The notes beneath the pieces were generated by a model, which searched no databases, was not told the DNA's origin, and saw only the letters and a program-made list of their open reading frames with translations. DNA of 64,000 nt from Sphaerisporangium album (GTDB lineage Bacteria; Actinomycetota; Actinomycetes; Streptosporangiales; Streptosporangiaceae): contig NZ_QOIL01000002.1 of NCBI RefSeq assembly GCF_003323745.1, positions 91,743-155,742 on the forward strand, in the 5' to 3' direction. The position numbers and the translations under genes were made by a program. Positions 24,320-35,903 of this stretch are shown in pieces; position 1 is the first letter of the stretch, and each line of letters starts with the position of its first letter.

Positions 24320-24640
24320 GGGCCCTTATTGAGCAGACTGGCCTGATGTGAAAGACAACTGAACAGCCGAAGAAGTGCCCCGCGTCCGCACAGCGCTGAA
24401 CACGCGCGTCCCCGTGACGCCTGCGGGCCGGTCCTCGGTAGTGGCTTCCGGATGTCGACGGCGAGGTCGCCGTACAGCCCGGGTGCTTCGATCGAAGACC
24501 GGCGCTGCACATGACGGGGAGCCGGCAGGCACGATGCCAGGCACGAGCGAGCCGACCGCGAAGACGCCGGGCCGCTCGGCGAGTGCCTGAGCGTGCGAGA
24601 CAGCACGGACGCGGGCGACCGACCCAAGAGGAGGTCCCCC

Positions 24641-26979
24641 GTGGAGGGTGTCCACAGCACGATAGCCGTTATCGACAACGGCTCGTTCGGCACGCGTTCC
24701 GTCCGGTTCGAGACCGGGCGGCTCGCGCGCCAGGCGGCGGGAAGCGCCGTCGTTTACCTTGACGACGACACGATGGTCCTGTCCGCCACGACCGCGTCCA
24801 AGCATCCCAAGGAAGGCCTGGACTTCTTCCCGCTCACCGTCGACGTCGAGGAGCGGATGTACGCCGCGGGCCGCATTCCCGGCTCGTTCTTCCGCCGCGA
24901 GGGCCGGCCGTCCGAGGACGCCATCCTCACCTGCCGCCTGATCGACCGCCCGCTGCGCCCGTCCTTCGTCAAGGGCCTGCGCAACGAGGTCCAGGTCGTG
25001 GCCACGGTGATGGCCCTCAACCCCGACCACCTGTACGACGTGGTCGCGATCAACGCGGCCAGCCTGTCCACGCAGCTCGCCGGGCTGCCCTTCTCCGGCC
25101 CGATCGGCGGCGTCCGCGTCGCGCTGATCAACGGCCAGTGGGTGGCGTTCCCGACCCACTCCGAGCTGGAGGGCGCGACCTTCGACATGGTCGTCGCCGG
25201 CCGCGTGCTGGAGGACGGCGACGTCGCGATCATGATGGTCGAGGCCGAGTCCACCCGCGACACCCTCAGGCTCGTCGCCGAGGGCTCCGTCGCGCCCACC
25301 GAGGAGACGGTGGCCGAGGGCCTTGAGGCGGCCAAGCCGTTCATCAAGGTGCTGGTCGAGGCGCAGAGCAAGATCGCCGAGGTCGCCGCGAAGGAGACCG
25401 CCCAGTACCCGATCTTCCTGGACTACCAGGAGGACGCGTACGAGGCCGTCGCCGGCGCCGTGAAGAGCGAGCTGGCCTCCGCGCTGACCATCGCCGGCAA
25501 GAAGGAGCGCGAGACCGAGCTCGACCGGGTCAAGGCGCTGGCGCTGGAGAAGCTCGGGCCCGACTTCGAGGGCCGCGAGAAGGAGATCTCCGCCGCGTTC
25601 CGCTCGCTCACCAAGAAGCTCATGCGCGAGCGCGTGATCAACGAGGGCGTGCGCATCGACGGCCGCGGCACCAAGGACATCCGCCAGCTCAGCGCCGAGG
25701 TCCACGTGGTCCCGCGGGTCCACGGCTCGGCCCTGTTCGAGCGCGGCGAGACCCAGATCCTGGGCATCACCACGCTGAACATGCTGCGCATGGAGCAGAT
25801 GATCGACACGCTCAACCCGGAGCGCACCAAGCGCTACATGCACAACTACAACTTCCCGCCCTACTCCACCGGTGAGACCGGCCGCGTGGGCTCGCCCAAG
25901 CGCCGCGAGATCGGCCACGGCGCGCTCGCCGAGCGTGCGCTGCTGCCGGTGCTGCCGAGCCGCGAGGAGTTCCCGTACGCCATCCGCCAGGTGTCGGAGG
26001 CGCTCGGCTCCAACGGCTCGACCAGCATGGGCTCGGTCTGCGCCTCCACCATGGCGCTGCTGGACGCGGGCGTCCCGCTGAAGGAGATGGTGGCCGGCAT
26101 CGCGATGGGCCTCATCGGCGAGGGCGACCAGTACGTCACGCTGACGGACATCCTCGGCGCCGAGGACGCCATGGGCGACATGGACTTCAAGGTCGCCGGC
26201 ACCCGCGAGCTCATCACCGCCCTCCAGCTCGACACCAAGCTGGACGGCATCCCGGCCGAGGTCCTGGCCGGGGCGCTCAAGCAGGCCAGGGCCGCGCGGC
26301 TGGCGATCCTGTCGGTCATGCAGGAGGCGATCGACTCCCCGGCCGAGATGAACCCGACCGCGCCGCGCATCATCACGATCAAGGTCCCGGTCGACAAGAT
26401 CGGCGAGGTCATCGGCCCCAAGGGCAAGATGATCAACCAGATCCAGGACGACACCGGCGCCGAGATCACGATCGAGGACGACGGCACGATCTACATCGGC
26501 GCCACCGACGGCCCGTCGGCGGAGGCCGCGCGCAGCACGATCAACTCGATCGCCAACCCGCACATGCCGGAGGTCGGCGAGCGCTACCTGGGCACGGTCG
26601 TCAAGATCGCCGCCTTCGGCGCGTTCGTCAGCCTGCTGCCCGGCAAGGACGGCCTGCTGCACGTCTCCCAGATCCGCAAGCTGCACGGCGGCAAGCGCAT
26701 CGAGAACGTCGAGGACGTCATGAACGTCGGCGACAAGATCCAGGTGGAGATCGCCGAGATCGACTCGCGCGGCAAGCTGTCCCTGGTGCCCGTCGAGGTC
26801 ATCGAGAAGGAGGACGCGGCCAAGGCCGAGAGCGGCGGCGGTGACGGCGACGACGACGGCGGTTCCCGCCCCGAGCCGGACTTCCGTGAGCCGCGCGAGG
26901 CCCGCGAGCCCCGTGAGGACCGCGGTGGCGACCGGCCGCGCCGCACCCGCACCCGCGGCGGACGGGACGATCGCAACTC

Positions 26980-26983
<4 letters not shown>
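24641..26983 (+). CDS. pnp: Polyribonucleotide nucleotidyltransferase (PNPase)
   Basis: 780 aa. PNPase degrades RNA 3'-5' phosphorolytically and adds tails in actinobacteria. Domains in order: RNase PH-like 1 (from [16 protein letters not shown]), an all-alpha linker, RNase PH-like 2 ([29 protein letters not shown]), KH ([20 protein letters not shown]) and S1 ([20 protein letters not shown]). The C-terminal about 45 residues are Arg/Asp/Glu-rich and disordered. The GTG start at 24641 has GAGGAGG about 7 nt upstream. The stop overlaps the M16 peptidase start (GTGA). Confidence 0.98.
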
Positions 26984-29165
<2,182 letters not shown>

Positions 29166-29197
29166 CGCGTTCGCGGCGCCCGAACCCGCCGAACGGG

Positions 29198-30067
29198 CTA
29201 GAGCGCGAGACCGATCGTGAACAGCAGGCCGAAGGCGAGCTGGAGCCGCCCGGTGTGCTGGAGCGTGGCGATCAGCGCCCGCCCGTTCCCCCCGTCCCGT
29301 ACGGCCCTGGCCGGCAGCAGGGCGAGCGGCAGCGCCAGCACGGTGAGCGCGGCGAACGGCCGGGCGAAGGCCAGGCCCAGGGCGATGACGAACGGGAGCA
29401 GCAGGCAGACGACGTAGAGCACGCGCGTCCGGGTGTCGCCGAGCACGACCGCCAGCGTGCGCTTGCCCGCGGGGCCGTCGGTGGCGATGTCGCGCAGGTT
29501 GTTCACGACCAGCAGCGCGCAGGCCAGCAGCCCGACCGGCACGGCCGCCGCGACCGCGAGCCACGGAAGCCGTTCCATCTGGACGTACGTGGTGCCCGCC
29601 ACCGCGACCAGGCCGAAGAACACGAACACCGAGATCTCGCCGAACGCCCGGTAGCCGTACGGCCGTGAGCCTCCGGTGTAGAACCAGGCGGCGGCGATGG
29701 CCAGCGCGCCGACGATCAGCAGCCACCAGGCTCCGGTGGCCACGACCAGCGTCAGGCCCGCGACGGCCGCCGCCAGGAAGCACCCGAAGGCGGCCAGCAG
29801 CACCGAGCGGGGGGTGGCGACCCGCGAGCCGACCAGCCGCAGCGGGCCCACCCGGGCCTCGTCGGTGCCGCGCACGCCGTCGCTGTAGTCGTTGGCGTAG
29901 TTCACGCCGATCTGCAGGACCAGCGCGACCAGCAGCGCCACCGCGGCCCGCCACCAGTTCACCGCGCCGTACGAGATCGCCACGCCCGTGCCCACGGCGA
30001 CGGGGACCACCGCCGCGGGGAGGGTGCGGGGCCGTGCCCCCGCCAGCCACTGAGCGGGTGTCGCCAA
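29198..30067 (-). CDS. menA: 1,4-dihydroxy-2-naphthoate polyprenyltransferase MenA
   Basis: 289 aa, UbiA superfamily with about nine membrane segments. MenA attaches the polyprenyl tail to DHNA, giving demethylmenaquinone in the cytoplasmic membrane. First Asp-rich motif: NYANDYSDGVRGTDE (about residues 55-69). Second: VVNNLRDIATDGPAGKRT (about 188-205). The N-terminal WLAGARPRTLPAAVVPV and the GPLRLVG block are typical of MenA rather than UbiA. The start is a TTG (30067-30065) with GAGGGA upstream; no other start is possible before the conserved part. It is convergent with dapB. Confidence 0.94.
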   Translation of the reverse strand: MATPAQWLAGARPRTLPAAVVPVAVGTGVAISYGAVNWWRAAVALLVALVLQIGVNYANDYSDGVRGTDEARVGPLRLVGSRVATPRSVLLAAFGCFLAAAVAGLTLVVATGAWWLLIVGALAIAAAWFYTGGSRPYGYRAFGEISVFVFFGLVAVAGTTYVQMERLPWLAVAAAVPVGLLACALLVVNNLRDIATDGPAGKRTLAVVLGDTRTRVLYVVCLLLPFVIALGLAFARPFAALTVLALPLALLPARAVRDGGNGRALIATLQHTGRLQLAFGLLFTIGLAL

Positions 30068-30182
30068 CGTCGTTCCCTCTTCCGCCGATTCGGTCCGCGG
30101 CCGGAGGGCGGGGAACCCCCGTCCCAGGCCGGATTCGCCTATGCAGGGTATTTCATGACCTTCTGCCGACCCGCTCGCGGGC

Positions 30183-30196
30183 CGGTCGTACGACCG
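30183..30196. repeat. Perfect 14-bp palindrome between menA and GNAT gene
   Basis: CGGTCGTACGACCG just after the GNAT stop (minus strand). It can serve as terminator stem or operator for menA. Confidence 0.5.
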
Positions 30197-30214
30197 CGGG
30201 GTCGTCGGGGGTGA

Positions 30215-30799
30215 TCAGCTGATGTCCGTGGCCAGGCGGATCATCTTCACCGGGCGGCCCATGTCCAGGACGCGCTCGGCCTCGTCCGGGGCCCACCCCG
30301 CCGACGCCAGGAACCCCAGCCGCGCGTGGTCGTCGGCGAAGACCCAGGTGACGACCGAGGCGTAGCCGTCCTCGCGCAGGTGGTCGACGGTGGCGTTGAG
30401 CAGCCTGCTGCCGTGGCCCCGGCGCGTGTGGTCGGGGTCGACGAGCAGGGTGAGCAGCTCGGCCGTGGTGGACGGATCGAGGTCCGGGTCCTCGGCGGGG
30501 GCGTGGGAGGCCAGCCCGACCACCCGCTGCCCGCCGGGCTCGCCGTGGCTCTCGGCGAGGGAGGTCAGAAGGTCCTCGGTCTCGACGGCCACCAGGAGGC
30601 GGTGGCGCGGCGAGGGCGGTGCGACGACGGCTTCCTCCCACTGGCGGCCCCACAGCTCCTGAGCCGCCGGCCCGGTCATCTGCTCAAGCGGCTCCTCGGG
30701 GATGAACCGGCCGTAGCCGCTCTTCCACGCCCTGATCTGGGTGGCCGTCACCGCCGGGACGTCTTCACGCCGCGCGGCCCGCACCCCCACGTCTGCCAT
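30215..30799 (-). CDS. GNAT family N-acetyltransferase
   Basis: 194 aa. The acetyl-CoA binding motif A is LLVDPDHTRRGHGSRLLNAT (Arg-x-x-Gly-x-Gly). The preceding strand is RVVGLASHAPAEDP and the following one VVTWVFADDHARLGFLASAG. The ATG at 30799 has a perfect AAAGGAGG site 9 nt upstream, so it is preferred over the ATG ten codons earlier. The substrate is unknown; small-molecule or ribosomal-protein acetylation are both possible. Same strand as menA but separated by 147 bp with a palindrome. Confidence 0.9.
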   Translation of the reverse strand: MADVGVRAARREDVPAVTATQIRAWKSGYGRFIPEEPLEQMTGPAAQELWGRQWEEAVVAPPSPRHRLLVAVETEDLLTSLAESHGEPGGQRVVGLASHAPAEDPDLDPSTTAELLTLLVDPDHTRRGHGSRLLNATVDHLREDGYASVVTWVFADDHARLGFLASAGWAPDEAERVLDMGRPVKMIRLATDIS

Positions 30800-31032
30800 A
30801 CCGGCAGGCCTCCTTTCCTCGGCCTCCACACCGTATCCGGGTCCACCCGGCTACGAGGAACCGCCACCGATGATCGTCCGCCCGGGGGAACGCGCGTGAT
30901 GACGTCGCCGTAGCGGGATGGGAGGCTCCGGTGAACGTTCGCGGAACGCCTCCACCCCACGAGCAGCCGGCACCCGCGCCGCCGGGTCGATCCGGGGCGC
31001 CCCCGTTGACCGCCGGGGATCTGTTCAGGTGT

Positions 31033-31683
31033 TCAGGACGAGCCCGGGGTGGTTCGCTGGCGGCGGGCGCGGTAGGCGCGGGTCTTGGTGCGGTTTCCGC
31101 ACACCCGCATCGAGCACCACGAGCGCGAGCGGTTCTTGGAGGAGTCGATGAACGCCCACTGGCAGGTGCTGTCGGCGCACACCTTCAGGCGCGGCCAGGA
31201 GCCGTCGGCGTGCGCTCGCAGAACGGCCGTCGCGATCAGCCCCAGCCCTCGCGCCGCGCCGTCGGCGAGCGGCTCCGGCACGGGCGCGCCGTCCACCAGG
31301 GTGATCCGCAGGGGGAGCGCCGCGAGCGCGGCCTCCAGCCGGGCGGAGGCGGCCTCGGGGGCCGGGGCGAGGGCCGGGTCCGGGGGAGCGGGTGCCAGGC
31401 CCGCAGGGGCGGTCAGGTCCGCCGGGTCTACCGGGTCCGCCGGGGCGGGTACGGGCGGCGGGGTCTCAGGGGAGGAATGCTCGTGCCGCAGGGCGGTGCG
31501 CAGCCCTTCGCGCAGGTTGACGGCCAGCGCCCAGTCATCGTCCACGGCGCGGTCGGACTCGGAGATCAGCCCGTGTTCCCGCAGCCAGATGGCGAGCTCG
31601 GCGGGGGAGGCCAGCTCGTCGGTGTCGCCCTGGACGTCGTAGGTGTTCACGAAGTCGCGGAGCAGTTCGGCCGGCGCGTCCAT
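31033..31683 (-). CDS. CGNR zinc-finger/ABATE domain protein
   Basis: 216 aa. The N-terminal ABATE region (about residues 1-70, with ELLRDFVNTYDVQGDTDEL) is followed by a Pro/Ala/Asp-rich linker (about 72-112), a helical part and the C-terminal CGNR zinc finger: KVCADSTCQWAFIDSSKN, RSWCSMRVCGNRTKTRAYR. The four Cys and the CGNR tetrapeptide are intact. The family is thought to bind DNA as a stress-responsive regulator, but targets are not established. The linker is longer than usual. The gene stands alone, with no operon partner. Confidence 0.88.
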   Translation of the reverse strand: MDAPAELLRDFVNTYDVQGDTDELASPAELAIWLREHGLISESDRAVDDDWALAVNLREGLRTALRHEHSSPETPPPVPAPADPVDPADLTAPAGLAPAPPDPALAPAPEAASARLEAALAALPLRITLVDGAPVPEPLADGAARGLGLIATAVLRAHADGSWPRLKVCADSTCQWAFIDSSKNRSRSWCSMRVCGNRTKTRAYRARRQRTTPGSS

Positions 31684-31785
31684 GTCACCACTGTAAGCCA
31701 GTAGAGGGTTTCGCCTGGTATCGACGCCCTCGCCCCACTGTCACGGCCCGCATCGTCACGGGCGGGGACGGCAGCGCGCCGCCGG

Positions 31786-31900
31786 GCCTCGGGACGGGAA
31801 CGGGAAGTCCCGCCGCGCCTCGGGACAGGGACGGCGAGCCCGCCGGCCGCAGGACAGGGGGACGGGCACCTCGTGCCTCGGGACGGGGGGACGGAGAGTG
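31786..31900. repeat. ~30-bp degenerate tandem repeat, four units
   Basis: Units start at 31786, 31817, 31846 and 31875 with GCCTCGGGACRGG-like blocks (one unit reads GCCGCAGGACAGG). They fill most of the gap 31684-31911 between the CGNR gene and the MocR stop. No gene is visible there. Confidence 0.55.
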
Positions 31901-31911
31901 TCGCCGCGGCG

Positions 31912-33318
31912 TCAGGGCAGGTGGGCGTCCAGGGCCGTGCCGAGGCGGCGGACGCCCTCGGTCAGCTCGGCGACGTGCGCCGCCGCGATGTGCGTCACGC
32001 GGACGTGCGGCCCCGGAGGCTCGGCGGGGTGGTAGATCGCGCCGGGGCTCACCAGCACCCCGGCCCGCTGGGCGCTCTCGACCAGGGCGGTCTCGTCGAC
32101 CTCGCGCGCAAGACGCACCCACAGGTGCAGGCCGCCCTGCGGGACCGGCCGGACCTCGGCGGACGGCAGGTGGCGGGCCAGGGCCGCCGCGAGCGCGTCC
32201 CGCCGCACCGCGATCTCCGCCGCCACCCCGGCCAGGTGACGGCGCCAGCCCGGCGAACCGAGGAACTCCAGCGCCGTCTCCTGCAACGGCCGGGCCACGA
32301 AGAACGACTCCACGAGCTGTGCGGCCTTGAGCCGGCGCGCCGCCGGGCCCCGGGCGATGACGGCGGCCACCCGCATGCTCGGTGCGGTGATCTTGCTGAG
32401 CGAGTTGACGTGGACGACCGTCCCATGGGTGTCCAGGGTGACGAGCGAGGGCGGCACGGCGCCCGTCGTCAGGTAGCGGGCGTAGTCGTCCTCGATCACG
32501 AACGCGCCCGCGGCCCTGGCGACGGCGAGGATCTGCTCCCTGCGCGCGGCCGGGACCACGGCGCCGGTGGGGTTGTGCAGGGTCGGCTGGCAGTAGAAGA
32601 CCCGCGCGCCGGTGACCGCGAACGCCTCGGCCAGCAGCTCCGGCCGCACGCCGTCGCGGTCCATCGGCACGGCGACCGCGCGCAGCCCGGCGGCCCGCGC
32701 CGAGGCGAGCGCGCCCGGGTAGGTCGGGGTCTCCACGAGCATCGCCTCGCCGGAGGCCGCCAGGGCGCGGAAGGCGTGGGTGAGCGCGGCCTGGCCGCCG
32801 CTGGTGATCAGCACGTCCGCCTGGGTGACCCCGCCGCCGACCTCGGTGGCGAACCAGCGGCGCAACTCGGCGAGGCCGTTCAGCGGCGGCAGCGCCCAGG
32901 CGTCCGGACGGCGCACGGCGCGCGCGGCCGCGTTCGCCAGGGCCCTGGACGGGCGCAGGGCGGGGTTGAGGTAGCCGCCGGTGAGCGGGATGACCCCCTC
33001 GGGCGGCGGGGTGAGCAGGCCGCTGACGGCCGTGTCGTCCACGGACCTGTCGCCGAGCGAGACCGTCTGCCAGGACACGTCCGTGGCGTCCCCCGCCGTC
33101 GCGGAGGGCGGGGCGGCGGCGAACGCGCCGATGCCCGGCCGCGTGACCACCCTGCCCTCGGCCGTGAGCGCCGCCAGCGCCCGCGAGACGGTGACCGGGC
33201 TGACGCCGTGCCGCCGCGTGAGCTCCCGGCTGGACGGCAGCCGTCCCCCGGGACCGACCCGGGCGGCCTCCTCCCGCAGCAGCCCGGCGAGCCGGGCGAT
33301 ACTGCTATCGTCATCCAT
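31912..33318 (-). CDS. MocR/GabR-type PLP-dependent transcriptional regulator
   Basis: 468 aa. GntR-type winged HTH at the N terminus (MDDDSSIARLAGLLREEA; LPSSRELTRRHGVSPVTVSR) fused to a fold-type I aminotransferase domain. PLP-site landmarks: LITSGGQAALTHAF, YCQPTLHNPTGAVVP, VIEDDYARYL and the Schiff-base Lys in HVNSLSKITAPSMRVA. The ATG at 33318 shares the CATG with the start of the divergent transporter gene. A TATTCT -10 box lies 8 nt upstream and no ribosome site is present, so it is probably leaderless. Regulators of this class act as sensors of amino acids or vitamers and usually control a divergent neighbour, here the EamA exporter. Confidence 0.93.
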   Translation of the reverse strand: MDDDSSIARLAGLLREEAARVGPGGRLPSSRELTRRHGVSPVTVSRALAALTAEGRVVTRPGIGAFAAAPPSATAGDATDVSWQTVSLGDRSVDDTAVSGLLTPPPEGVIPLTGGYLNPALRPSRALANAAARAVRRPDAWALPPLNGLAELRRWFATEVGGGVTQADVLITSGGQAALTHAFRALAASGEAMLVETPTYPGALASARAAGLRAVAVPMDRDGVRPELLAEAFAVTGARVFYCQPTLHNPTGAVVPAARREQILAVARAAGAFVIEDDYARYLTTGAVPPSLVTLDTHGTVVHVNSLSKITAPSMRVAAVIARGPAARRLKAAQLVESFFVARPLQETALEFLGSPGWRRHLAGVAAEIAVRRDALAAALARHLPSAEVRPVPQGGLHLWVRLAREVDETALVESAQRAGVLVSPGAIYHPAEPPGPHVRVTHIAAAHVAELTEGVRRLGTALDAHLP

Positions 33319-33345
33319 GAGAGAGCAGAATAGCGCTATCGTTCC
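33298..33345. promoter_or_regulatory. Divergent MocR/EamA control region with direct repeats
   Basis: GCTATCGT occurs at 33304-33311 and 33335-33342, 31 bp apart (three helical turns); the second lies in the palindrome ATAGCGCTAT. -10 boxes: TATCGT (33306-33311) for eamA, and TATTCT on the minus strand (33332-33327) for mocR. MocR proteins typically bind such spaced direct repeats. Confidence 0.6.
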
Positions 33346-34420
33346 CTCGGCAGTATCGCCGCATACGCCCGGTCGTGCGGAGGGCGAGCGCGCGGCGCCC
33401 GGTCCCGAGGGGCGACGGCCCGCGACGCCGGACGGCCCGGAAGATGCGGCAGCCCGTGGTCCTGAAGAGGCGGGGAACGGCGGCCTCGAAGGGACTGGAG
33501 GCGGGCGGCCCGCCCGGGCGGGCGATCCGGCCGGCCGTGACGCGCGGCGCGGCGGGGGCGTCTGGCAGGGCACGGCGCTCGCCGGGCTCGGGGTGCTGGC
33601 CTTTTCCGGGAGCTTTCCGGCCACCGAGTTCGCGATGCGGGGCTTCGACCCCTATCTGGTCGCCATCGGCAGGGCGGCCCTCGCCGCGCTGGTCGCGGGG
33701 GTCTGCCTGATCGCCGCCGGAGCCCCGCTCCTGCCGCCCCGCGCCCACCTGCGGTCGTACGCGGTCATCGGGCTCGGCGTGGTCTTCGGGTTCCCGCTGT
33801 TCAGCGGGCTCGCGCTGGACTCGGGGGCGAGCGTGTCGCACGCCGCCGTCGTGATCGGCCTGCTCCCGGCCGCCACGGCCGTGTGCGCCGTCCTGCGCGC
33901 GGGGGAGCGCCCACGCGCGCTGTTCTGGGCCGCCTGCGCCGCCGGGGCCGTGTCGGTGACGGTCTTCACGCTGAGCCGGGGAGGCGGGCGCCCGTCCCTC
34001 GCCGACCTGCTGCTGCTCGCGGCCCTGCTCTGCGCGGCGGCCGGGTACACCGAGGGCGGCAGGCTGGCCCGGCACACCCCGGGCTGGCGGGTGATCTCGT
34101 ACGCGCTGGTGGTCGCGGCCCCGATCTCGGTGCCGGTCACGGTCGTGCTGGCCGTGGTCACGCCCTGGCATCCGACGGTGGCGGCTGTGGCGGGGTTCGC
34201 CTACGTGGCGCTGGTGTCGATGTTCCTCGGATTCATCCCGTGGTACGCCGGGCTCGCCCTCGGCGGCATCGCGCGCGCCGGTCAGACCCAGCTCCTGCAG
34301 CCGCTCGTGTCGCTGCTGTGGGCGTGGCTCCTGCTCGGAGAGCACTTCGAGCTCGCCACGATCGCCGGAGCGCTCGCCGTCCTGCTGTGCGTGGCCACAA
34401 CCCAGCGCACGCGCGCCTGA
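33317..34420 (+). CDS. EamA/DMT family transporter
   Basis: 367 aa. Ten hydrophobic segments in two EamA repeats: LAGLGVLAFSGSFPATEFAM opens the first, and LSRGGGRPSLADLLLLAALL stands between the repeats; the end has GGIARAGQTQLLQPLVSLLW and LLGEHFELATIAGALAV. Members export amino acids, nucleosides or drugs. Before the first segment there are about 75 Gly/Pro/Glu-rich residues that are not typical. No later start codon is available before segment 1, so the start MREQNSAIV at 33317 is kept. It is divergent from, and probably regulated by, the MocR gene. Confidence 0.87.
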   Translation: MREQNSAIVPSAVSPHTPGRAEGERAAPGPEGRRPATPDGPEDAAARGPEEAGNGGLEGTGGGRPARAGDPAGRDARRGGGVWQGTALAGLGVLAFSGSFPATEFAMRGFDPYLVAIGRAALAALVAGVCLIAAGAPLLPPRAHLRSYAVIGLGVVFGFPLFSGLALDSGASVSHAAVVIGLLPAATAVCAVLRAGERPRALFWAACAAGAVSVTVFTLSRGGGRPSLADLLLLAALLCAAAGYTEGGRLARHTPGWRVISYALVVAAPISVPVTVVLAVVTPWHPTVAAVAGFAYVALVSMFLGFIPWYAGLALGGIARAGQTQLLQPLVSLLWAWLLLGEHFELATIAGALAVLLCVATTQRTRA

Positions 34421-34680
34421 ACGCGCCCACAGGCCGTAAACCACCCCCCGCCCCCACCGGAATGCCACCAACCCTCAAAACCGCTTCCCAGCCCCGCACA
34501 GCGCCCTCGGAACCTCGTACCGTGACACCGCCGGTCAACGAGACCCCCGTGGCGGATCACCGTACGAGGCGCCGATTTCACCGACGTCCCTTCCCGCCGC
34601 CGCGGCGCCGTGAAGAGCCACTCCGTGCGGACGGGGGGAGAAGGGCCAGGCCACGCGGGCGGGCGGAAGGTCGGGCTCCC

Positions 34681-35421
34681 TCAGGCCCCGAGGGGGACGG
34701 AGTAGACGAGGCGGAAGCGGTCTCCGGGGACGACGATGTCGCTGGTCTCGACGGGGCGGTCGCCGGCCCAGTGGGTGCGCTCGACGTGGAGGACGTGGAC
34801 GCCGGTGGGCAGGTCGAGCAGGTCGCTCTCGGTGGGCTGGGGGACGCGGGTGTGGACGCTCTCGCGGATGTCCGTGATCTTGACTCCGGCGGCGGACATG
34901 CGGGCCAGCAGGCTCTTGCGTCCGTTGGTGCCCTCCTCGGGGGCGGCCTGCCCCTTGCCGAGCTCGGCGGGCTCGTAGGAGGTGGCGAGCTGCATCGGCC
35001 TGCCCTCGGCGCGGAAGACGTAGCGCGTGCGGATCACCGGGTCGCCCGGGTCGAGTCGCAGGCGCCGGGCGAGGTCGCGCCCGGCTCGGACGGGCTCGCT
35101 GCGCCAGTCCCAGGTGGCGCGGTGGCCGCCCGCCTGCATGTCGGCGGCGAACGGGGCGTCGTGGTCGGTGTGGCGGGAGCGCTGGAGGGGATAGAGCACG
35201 GACTTCTCGCGGACGTAGTGGCCCGAGCCGACCCTGCCGATGATCAGCCCTTCGGCGGCCAGCACCCGTAATGCGTGGCGGGCGGCGGTCTCGCCCACGC
35301 GGAACCGCTGGGTGAGCTGGGCGCGAGACGGGATCGGCGCCCCGGGCGGCAGGGTGCCGTCGACTATCTGCGCCCGCAACTCTTCGACAACACGGAGGTA
35401 CACCGGGTCGTTGCCAGTCAT
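34681..35421 (-). CDS. GntR family regulator (HutC/UTRA type)
   Basis: 246 aa. N-terminal winged HTH (VYLRVVEELRAQIVDGTLPP, RAQLTQRFRVGETAARHALR, EGLIIGRVGSGHYV) and a C-terminal UTRA domain (DPVIRTRYVFRAEGRPMQLA; RPVETSDIVVPGDRFRLVY). Divergent from dapA with a 480-bp gap, so dapA need not be its target. No sugar or amino-acid cluster adjoins it. A possible promoter TTGTCT-N16-TAAGAA lies upstream on the minus strand. The effector is unknown. The 260-bp gap downstream (34421-34680) contains nothing I can support. Confidence 0.88.
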   Translation of the reverse strand: MTGNDPVYLRVVEELRAQIVDGTLPPGAPIPSRAQLTQRFRVGETAARHALRVLAAEGLIIGRVGSGHYVREKSVLYPLQRSRHTDHDAPFAADMQAGGHRATWDWRSEPVRAGRDLARRLRLDPGDPVIRTRYVFRAEGRPMQLATSYEPAELGKGQAAPEEGTNGRKSLLARMSAAGVKITDIRESVHTRVPQPTESDLLDLPTGVHVLHVERTHWAGDRPVETSDIVVPGDRFRLVYSVPLGA

Positions 35422-35903
35422 CCGTCCATCCCTGGGGGCGTTCGAGATCGTTTTCTTATCTTGCCGTAATCAGGAGACAACACGGAGTAATGGCGACGGG
35501 TTGGGGTCCCAACTTTACGGGCGGCCGTTCGCGGCAACCGGGCGGCGGCGCGGGCCGGTGCGCGGGCGCCTCGGTCGGCGGAACCGGCCGGGACGGCCTG
35601 CTCCGCCGGGGGTCTGGCGGAGTTCCGGAGGGACCTGCGGTGACGCGGCGCGCGGAGGGGCGCCGGGAGGCCGCCGGAAAATTCTCCTCAGAGTCGTGTA
35701 ACACCCACGTAAGCCACGTCGATAGACGGACAGAGGTCGTCGATGTGTGTACCCCCGAGCACATATCGGCGGCCTCTATCCATCTCCCGGCATGGCCGGG
35801 CAACTACCGGCGAAGCCACTTAGACCCCACCGAACGCCCCTCGCGTGCGGAACCGGGGTGGCGGGGTCCACCGATCCCGCCGGATCCGGGTACCGTTCCG
35901 TCT
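35422..35903. other. Intergenic region between gntR and dapA
   Basis: 480 bp without a supported gene. An open frame from 35490 runs in frame into dapA but has the composition of random high-GC DNA. It holds the presumed gntR promoter on the minus strand (about 35440-35480) and the dapA -10 box TACCGT (35891-35896), 7 nt before the ATG. Confidence 0.5.

Noticed and set aside
24326..26686. 786-codon antisense ORF opposite pnp
   Set aside because: Shadow of pnp; composition (Asp/Leu/Gly/Val/His) is what reverse-frame reading of GC-rich genes gives.
33319..33624. N-terminal extension of MocR to 33624
   Set aside because: Low-complexity Pro/Ser region antisense to eamA; the HTH begins right after ATG 33318.
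35490..35903. N-terminal extension of dapA from 35490
   Set aside because: Unconserved composition; the -10 box at 35891-35896 lies inside it and the DapA family starts near 35904.
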